From positions 310,001 through 374,000 of the forward strand of contig NZ_JAUTAJ010000004.1 in NCBI RefSeq assembly GCF_030818485.1: DNA of 64,000 bases. Direction: 5' to 3'. Origin of the DNA: Pseudoroseomonas cervicalis (lineage in GTDB: Bacteria > Pseudomonadota > Alphaproteobacteria > Acetobacterales > Acetobacteraceae). The notes beneath the pieces are model-generated. The model saw nothing but the letters and a program-made list of their open reading frames with translations, did not search any database and had not been told where the DNA came from. The stretch's first letter is position 1. Every line of letters starts with the position of its first letter. Below are positions 59,636 to 64,000 of this stretch, piece after piece. The position numbers and the translations under genes are program-made.

Positions 59636-62600
59636 TCACGCGAAACGGCGCAGGTCGAGCGTGCGTCGCAGCTCCGCGCTGTCCACCGGGCGCGGCTCTG
59701 TGCTCGGGCCGGGGCGATGGCCGAAGGGGAAGAAGCGGGCGCGGCGGCGGGCCTCCGCCTCCTGGGCATTGACCGGGAAGCGCTCATAGTTGCGCCCGCC
59801 CGGATGCGCCACGTGATGGGTGAAGCCGCCCAAGGCGCGGCCGGTCCAGCGGTCCCACAGCTCGAACACCAGCGGGCCCTGCGCCGGCACGCCGGGATGC
59901 AGGGCGGAGGGCGGCGCCCAGGCCTTGAAGCGCACCCCGCCCACATACTCCCCGGCGCGGCCGGTGGGCGCCATCGGCAGGGCGCGGCCATTGACGCCCA
60001 GCACATAGCGCTCCGGCGAGAGGCCGCTGGCGCGCAGCTGCAGCCGCTCGGTCGAGCTGTCGACATAGCGCGCCGTGCCGGCGCCGGTGCTCTCCTCGCC
60101 CAGCACATGCCAGGGCTCGAGGGCGTGGCGCAGCTCGAGGCCCACGCCATGCAGCGTCACCTCACCCAGCAGCGGGTAGCGGAAGGCGAAATGCGGCGCG
60201 AACCAGTCCTTTTCGAGCGGGGCGCCGAGGGATTTCAGCTCCTCGATCGCATCGGCAAAATCCTGCTCGGCATAGTGCGGCAGCATGAAATCGTCATGCA
60301 GCCGGGTGCCCCAGCGGACCAGGCGGCGCTCATAGGGTGTGCGCCAAAAGGCGGCGATGGCGGCGCGCATCAGCAGCATCTGCGCCGCCGACATCTGCGG
60401 GCTGGGCGGCATCTCGAAGGCGCGGAACTCGACCAGCCCGCGCCGGCCGCCGGCATGGTCGGGCGAGTACATCTTGTCGATGCAGAACTCGGTCCGGTGG
60501 GTGTTGCCGGTCATGTCCGCCAGGATGTTGCGGAACAGCCGGTCGGTCATCCAGGGCGCCATCTCCTGCCCCGGCCGCACCTGCTGGAAGGCGATCTCCA
60601 GGTCGTGCAGCGCATCCTGCCGCGCCTCGTCGATGCGCGGATGCTGGCTGGTCGGGCCGATGAACAGCCCGGCGAACAGGAAGGACAGGCTCGGATGGTT
60701 GTGCCAGAAGCCGAGCAGCGATTTCAGCAGGTCCGGCCGCCGCAGGAAGGGGCTTTCCTCGGGCGTCGCGCCGCCCATGACGACATGGTTGCCGCCCCCC
60801 GTGCCGACATGCCGGCCATCCAGCATGAATTTCTCGGCCGCCAGCCCTTCCTCCCGCGCCAGCGCATAGAGCTGCTCGGTGCGCGCCACATGCTCGGGCC
60901 AGGAGAGGGAGGGGTGGATGTTCACCTCGATCACCCCCGGATCGGGGGTGACGGAGAAATGCAGCAGCCGCGGGTCGGAAGGCGGGCCATAGCCCTCCAG
61001 CACCACCTTGCGGCCCTGCGCGGCGGCGGTGTCCTCGATGGCGGCGGTCAGCTCCAGCCAATGCTCCAGCCGGGCGAGCGGCGGGTAGAAGATGTGGATC
61101 TTGCCCTCGCGCGCCTCGACCGTCAGCGCGGTGCGCACGAGGTCGGGCTGCGGCTGGCCGACCACCGGCGGCACCGCCCGGGGATAGGCCAGGTCGCGCC
61201 AGGCGGCGGCCGGCGGCAGGGTGCCGCCCGGGGCGTCCTCGGCCGGCAGCGGCGCCGGCTGGTGGCGCAGCGGGAAGCCGGGCATGCCGTCGCGCGGCTG
61301 CGGCCGGCCGGGCAGGGCGGGCTGGCGGTGATAGTGATCGGCCGGCGGCAGCCCGGCGCGGGGCGCGAAGGGGTCGGCCTCGAATTCGGGCTCGATCTCC
61401 TTCGGGTCGGCCCAGGGCAGGCTTTCCAGCGGCAGGCGGAAGCCGATCGGCGAATCGCCGGGCAGCAGGAAGATCGGGTCGCCCTCGCGGAACAGCCAGA
61501 GCCCGCTCTCCCAGCCCTGCCCGTCGGCGCGGCGGCGCAGCGGCAGCACCGAGCCGACCTCCGAGGACAGGCCCTGGCCGAAGACGCGCGCCAGCCGGGC
61601 GCGCTCCAGCGGGTCGCGCAGTTTGGAATCCTCGACGATGACATTCGCCGGCAGCCGCTTCTCCCGCCACAGATAGTGGTGGATGTCCTCATGCGCCGGC
61701 TGCACGAAGCCCTCGGCCAGGCCCAGCCGCAGCGCCAGCGCCTGGGCGAAGGCGCGGGCCTGCGCGGCGGTGGCGTCGCCGCTGTCGTCATCGCCGGCGA
61801 GGCGCGCCGGGTCGAGCCAGACCGGCTCGCCATCCGCCCGCCAATAGGCGTTCAGCGCCCAGCGCGGCAGCTGCTCTCCGGGATAGTGCTTGCCCATGGC
61901 GTATTGCACCACGGCGCCCGGCGACCACAGCGGCAGCAGGCGCTGCAGCAGCCGCCCGGCCAGGCGGCGCTTGGTCGGGCCCAGGGCGGCGGTGTTCCAC
62001 TCCGCCCCCTCCTGGTCGGTGGCGGAGACGAAGGTGGGCTCGCCACCCATGGTCAGCCGCACCCCGCCGGCGGCGAGCTGCGCATCGACCGCATCGCCGG
62101 CATCGAGGATCGCCCGCCAGGCGGCCTCGGAATAGGGCTTGGTGACGCGCGGCGTCTCCCGCACCCGGGCGACGGTCATGGCGAAGTCGAACTCGACCTC
62201 CGCCTTGCTCATCAGGCCGGAAATGGGGGCGGCGGATTGCGGCTCCGGCGTCGCCGCCAGCGGGATATGCCCCTCGCCGGTCAGCAGGCCGGAGGTGGCG
62301 TCCAGCCCGACCCAGCCGGCGCCGGGCAGGTAGACCTCGGCCCAGGCATGCAGGTCGGTGAAATCGGCCGACGGGCCCTCGGGCCCCTCCAGCGGCTTCT
62401 GGTCGGCCACCAGCTGGATCAGGTAGCCGGAGACGAAGCGCGCCGCGTAGCCCAGATGCCGCAGCATCTGCACCAGCAGCCAGGCGCTGTCGCGGCATGA
62501 CCCCTTGCCCTGGCCCAGCGTCTCCTCCGGCGACCAGACGCCGGGCTCCAGCCGCACGATGTAGTCGATGCGCTCGGAGAGCATCTGGTTCAGCCCGGTG

Positions 62601-63034
62601 ATCATGGTCACCGTGCCCTGCTCGCCGCGCGGCACCCGCTCCAGCAGGCCCGCCAGCAGCGGGCCGGCGGGGGCGGCGCGGCGGAACGGCGCCAGCTCCT
62701 GCTCCAGCACCGGGTCATAGGCGAAGGGCCAGGTCTCCGCCTCGGGCTCCAGGAAGAAGTCGAAGGGGTTGATGGTGGCCATGTCGGCCACGAGGTCGAC
62801 GGTGACCTCGAAATGCCGCACCGCCTCGGGGAACACCACGCGGGCCTGGAAATTGCCCTGCGGGTCCTGCTGCCAGTTGATGAAATGCGGCTTCGGCGAG
62901 ATGCCCAGGCTGTAGGACAGCACTGGCGTGCGCGAATGCGGCGCCGGCCGCAGCCGGATGGTCTGTGGCCCCAATGTCACCGGCCGGTCGTAGCGGTAGC
63001 GGGTACGATGGGTCAGCGCGACATGGATGGACAT
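59636..63034 (-). CDS. Large transglutaminase-like DUF2126 protein
   Basis: An 1132-residue protein, first gene of the set. The first 300 residues are a transglutaminase-like unit with beta N-domain and triad: GKGSCRDSAWLLVQMLRHLG (Cys), DLHAWAEVYLPGAGW (His) and GLDATSG (Asp). The long remainder is DUF2126, with GGEPTFVSATDQEGAEWNTAALGPTKRRLA and, later, HVGTGGGNHVVMGGATPEESPFLRRPDLLKSLL. No signal peptide is present, so it works in the cytoplasm. Order and orientation match the conserved set in other proteobacteria. Confidence 0.92.
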   Translation of the reverse strand: MSIHVALTHRTRYRYDRPVTLGPQTIRLRPAPHSRTPVLSYSLGISPKPHFINWQQDPQGNFQARVVFPEAVRHFEVTVDLVADMATINPFDFFLEPEAETWPFAYDPVLEQELAPFRRAAPAGPLLAGLLERVPRGEQGTVTMITGLNQMLSERIDYIVRLEPGVWSPEETLGQGKGSCRDSAWLLVQMLRHLGYAARFVSGYLIQLVADQKPLEGPEGPSADFTDLHAWAEVYLPGAGWVGLDATSGLLTGEGHIPLAATPEPQSAAPISGLMSKAEVEFDFAMTVARVRETPRVTKPYSEAAWRAILDAGDAVDAQLAAGGVRLTMGGEPTFVSATDQEGAEWNTAALGPTKRRLAGRLLQRLLPLWSPGAVVQYAMGKHYPGEQLPRWALNAYWRADGEPVWLDPARLAGDDDSGDATAAQARAFAQALALRLGLAEGFVQPAHEDIHHYLWREKRLPANVIVEDSKLRDPLERARLARVFGQGLSSEVGSVLPLRRRADGQGWESGLWLFREGDPIFLLPGDSPIGFRLPLESLPWADPKEIEPEFEADPFAPRAGLPPADHYHRQPALPGRPQPRDGMPGFPLRHQPAPLPAEDAPGGTLPPAAAWRDLAYPRAVPPVVGQPQPDLVRTALTVEAREGKIHIFYPPLARLEHWLELTAAIEDTAAAQGRKVVLEGYGPPSDPRLLHFSVTPDPGVIEVNIHPSLSWPEHVARTEQLYALAREEGLAAEKFMLDGRHVGTGGGNHVVMGGATPEESPFLRRPDLLKSLLGFWHNHPSLSFLFAGLFIGPTSQHPRIDEARQDALHDLEIAFQQVRPGQEMAPWMTDRLFRNILADMTGNTHRTEFCIDKMYSPDHAGGRRGLVEFRAFEMPPSPQMSAAQMLLMRAAIAAFWRTPYERRLVRWGTRLHDDFMLPHYAEQDFADAIEELKSLGAPLEKDWFAPHFAFRYPLLGEVTLHGVGLELRHALEPWHVLGEESTGAGTARYVDSSTERLQLRASGLSPERYVLGVNGRALPMAPTGRAGEYVGGVRFKAWAPPSALHPGVPAQGPLVFELWDRWTGRALGGFTHHVAHPGGRNYERFPVNAQEAEARRRARFFPFGHRPGPSTEPRPVDSAELRRTLDLRRFA

Positions 63035-63167
63035 GCAGGATCCCGGGACTCGTTCCTGCGCAGCAGCATAGACAGCCGCCGGAGGCAGGGGAAATCATCG
63101 CGCCGGCGAAATCTGCATCGCGGCGCGGCAGGACGCCCGGGCGCTGCCCTGCCGGTGCCGTTTCTGC

Positions 63168-63812
63168 CTAAGGGTTGTGCGCCCGGCTGGCCGGCAGCGT
63201 CTCGATCACGCCCGAGAGCAGGCCGGATGCCGCGCGCAGCGCCACCGGCGCGCCGCCCGGCAGCCAGGAGCTGACCCGCGTCTTGACGAAGCGGCCGCCC
63301 AGCACGGTCAGGCAGACCGCCTCGCCGGTGGTGCTGCCATCCTCCTGCACCGCCTCGAAGGTGGCGCAGCGCAGCCCGGGCACGCCGTTGCGGTCGGGTA
63401 CCGCGCTGCTGGTGGCGGGCGTCACGGCGCGGTAGCGGCCCATCTGCACCATCGCCCGCATCTCGGCGGCGGTCTGGTTCAGCTCCAGCTCCAGCGCCGG
63501 GCTGCCGGCGCCCTCCGGCCCCTGGCGGCGGCCGCGATCATAGAGATAGAGCGTGGCGACCAGCCGCTCGCCGGAGACCGGCACATAGCGCTGGGCGACG
63601 CCGAGGCCCGGCGGCGCCGCCGGGTTGGCGCCGAAATCCGTGGCCGGGCCGTGGCGGCGCAGGCCGGCCAGCGGGTCCGGCAGGGCGGCCATCAGCCGCA
63701 GCTCGGGCGAGGCGGCGGCGGCCAGCTGCGCGGTGCCGGCGGCCTGGCCGCTGGCGGCGGGCAGCCCGGCCAGCGGCGCGGCCAGCAGGAGGGCGGTGAG
63801 GAGAGCGCGCAT
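63168..63812 (-). CDS. Secreted protein of unknown function
   Basis: The 214-residue product has a clear signal peptide (MRALLTALLLAAPLAGLPAASGQAAG). The mature part reads as a beta-rich domain: ERLVATLYLYDRGRR, ALELELNQTAAEMRAMVQMGRYRAVTPA, LRCATFEAVQEDGSTTGEAVCLTVLGGRFVKTRVS, with one pair of Cys that could be disulphide-bonded. I do not recognise a family. The ATG at 63812 is chosen because it puts the signal peptide at the N-terminus; codons further upstream are unlikely. Confidence 0.75.
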   Translation of the reverse strand: MRALLTALLLAAPLAGLPAASGQAAGTAQLAAAASPELRLMAALPDPLAGLRRHGPATDFGANPAAPPGLGVAQRYVPVSGERLVATLYLYDRGRRQGPEGAGSPALELELNQTAAEMRAMVQMGRYRAVTPATSSAVPDRNGVPGLRCATFEAVQEDGSTTGEAVCLTVLGGRFVKTRVSSWLPGGAPVALRAASGLLSGVIETLPASRAHNP

Positions 63813-63924
63813 GCCAGGCTCCGCGATGAGTTGCGGAAGCGTTGCAAAGCGCGGGCCACAGGGCAACCGGGAAGCTGGTGACAGATCGAAGATGTTGCGC
63901 CGCCGCGGGCGTCGCGGCGGCGGC

Positions 63925-64000
63925 TCAGCGGCGGATGCGCATCATCTCGGCCGCTATGGCCTGCGCCGCCTCGGCGGCGCGGGGCAGGGCCGGCAGGCTG
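63925..64000 (-). CDS. C-terminal end of a gene that continues past the window
   Basis: The last 24 or 25 codons before a TGA read ...RAAEAAQAIAAEMMRIRR, a charged helix. The frame is open to the window edge on the minus strand. Too little is present to name a family, and a chance frame cannot be excluded. Confidence 0.4.
   Translation of the reverse strand, partial: SLPALPRAAEAAQAIAAEMMRIRR

Noticed and set aside
59321..62500. A 1059-residue open frame on the plus strand
   Set aside because: It is antisense to the ATP-grasp/alpha-E and DUF2126 genes, which have clear conserved motifs. High GC keeps the opposite strand free of stops.
1..64000. tRNA, rRNA, integrase or transposase genes marking an island
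   Set aside because: None was visible on reading both strands. The repeats found are small and non-coding, and the gene content looks chromosomal.

Overview
The window is very GC-rich chromosomal DNA with alphaproteobacterial gene content: a UPF0262 protein, a DUF983 protein, a Zur-type Fur regulator beside CobW and HisI, a QueF/QueG queuosine set, OpgC-like acyltransferases and the DUF2126/ATP-grasp/alpha-E/transglutaminase set. Acetobacteraceae (Roseomonas-like) is my best guess, but this rests on protein resemblance and not on a marker gene. I saw no rRNA, tRNA, CRISPR array, phage genes, integrase or transposase.

Layout. 1-4100: the N-terminus of an SDR enzyme, a degenerate tandem repeat, a GPP34/GOLPH3-like protein, then a zinc-homeostasis locus (CobW GTPase and HisI divergent from zur, with a candidate Zur operator between them) and a TetR regulator. 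4100-12300: glgX, an unrecognised hydrophobic protein, a small membrane protein, a coupled minus-strand run (nudix, AlaX-like editing protein, sulfurtransferase, cystathionine beta-lyase) and a DMT exporter. 12300-22050: a globin-coupled chemoreceptor whose expected heme-ligand His appears to be missing, small membrane and GNAT genes, an orphan ParA, a rhodanese, an array of short intergenic repeats, an amino-acid-type binding protein, mtnA and a DUF4153 protein. 22200-26250: a hydantoin/ureide locus with a racemase, a cyclic amidase, two tiny coupled genes and an N-carbamoyl amino acid hydrolase.

26350-37400: a D,D-carboxypeptidase with a SPOR tail; a LysR gene divergent from a methylcitrate-type operon in which prpD is frameshifted and a GNAT domain reads in frame into prpC; a histone-H1-like protein built of 75-bp repeats; a D-2-hydroxyacid dehydrogenase; a lipid kinase; and a coupled otnK-mgsA pair. 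37460-41609: a tightly overlapping five-gene operon (RibD-type reductase, MDR dehydrogenase, PTPS-like protein that has lost catalytic and zinc residues, family-4 glycosyltransferase, methyltransferase). It looks like a pathway to a modified pterin or pyrimidine glycoside and is the best candidate here for an undescribed system. 41970-47611: queuosine genes queA-tgt-queF-queG, a small unknown gene, queC and a YhhQ-type transporter, all on the minus strand.

47780-52900: a TPP enzyme, a 3-hydroxyacyl-CoA dehydrogenase and an SDR in one run, a Nif11-like small protein on the other strand, and an M20 carbamoylase. 53050-63030: a GDSL hydrolase, two tandem OpgC-like membrane acyltransferases, and the transglutaminase/ATP-grasp/alpha-E set. 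The window closes with a secreted unknown protein and the last codons of another gene.

Two kinds of non-coding repeats stand out. One is a roughly 35-bp GC-rich unit, placed in three cases directly after a stop codon and a T run. The other is a roughly 118-bp element with AT-rich palindromic ends, present in two inverted copies (44816-44932 and 52922-53040), one of whose cores resembles the 35-bp unit.
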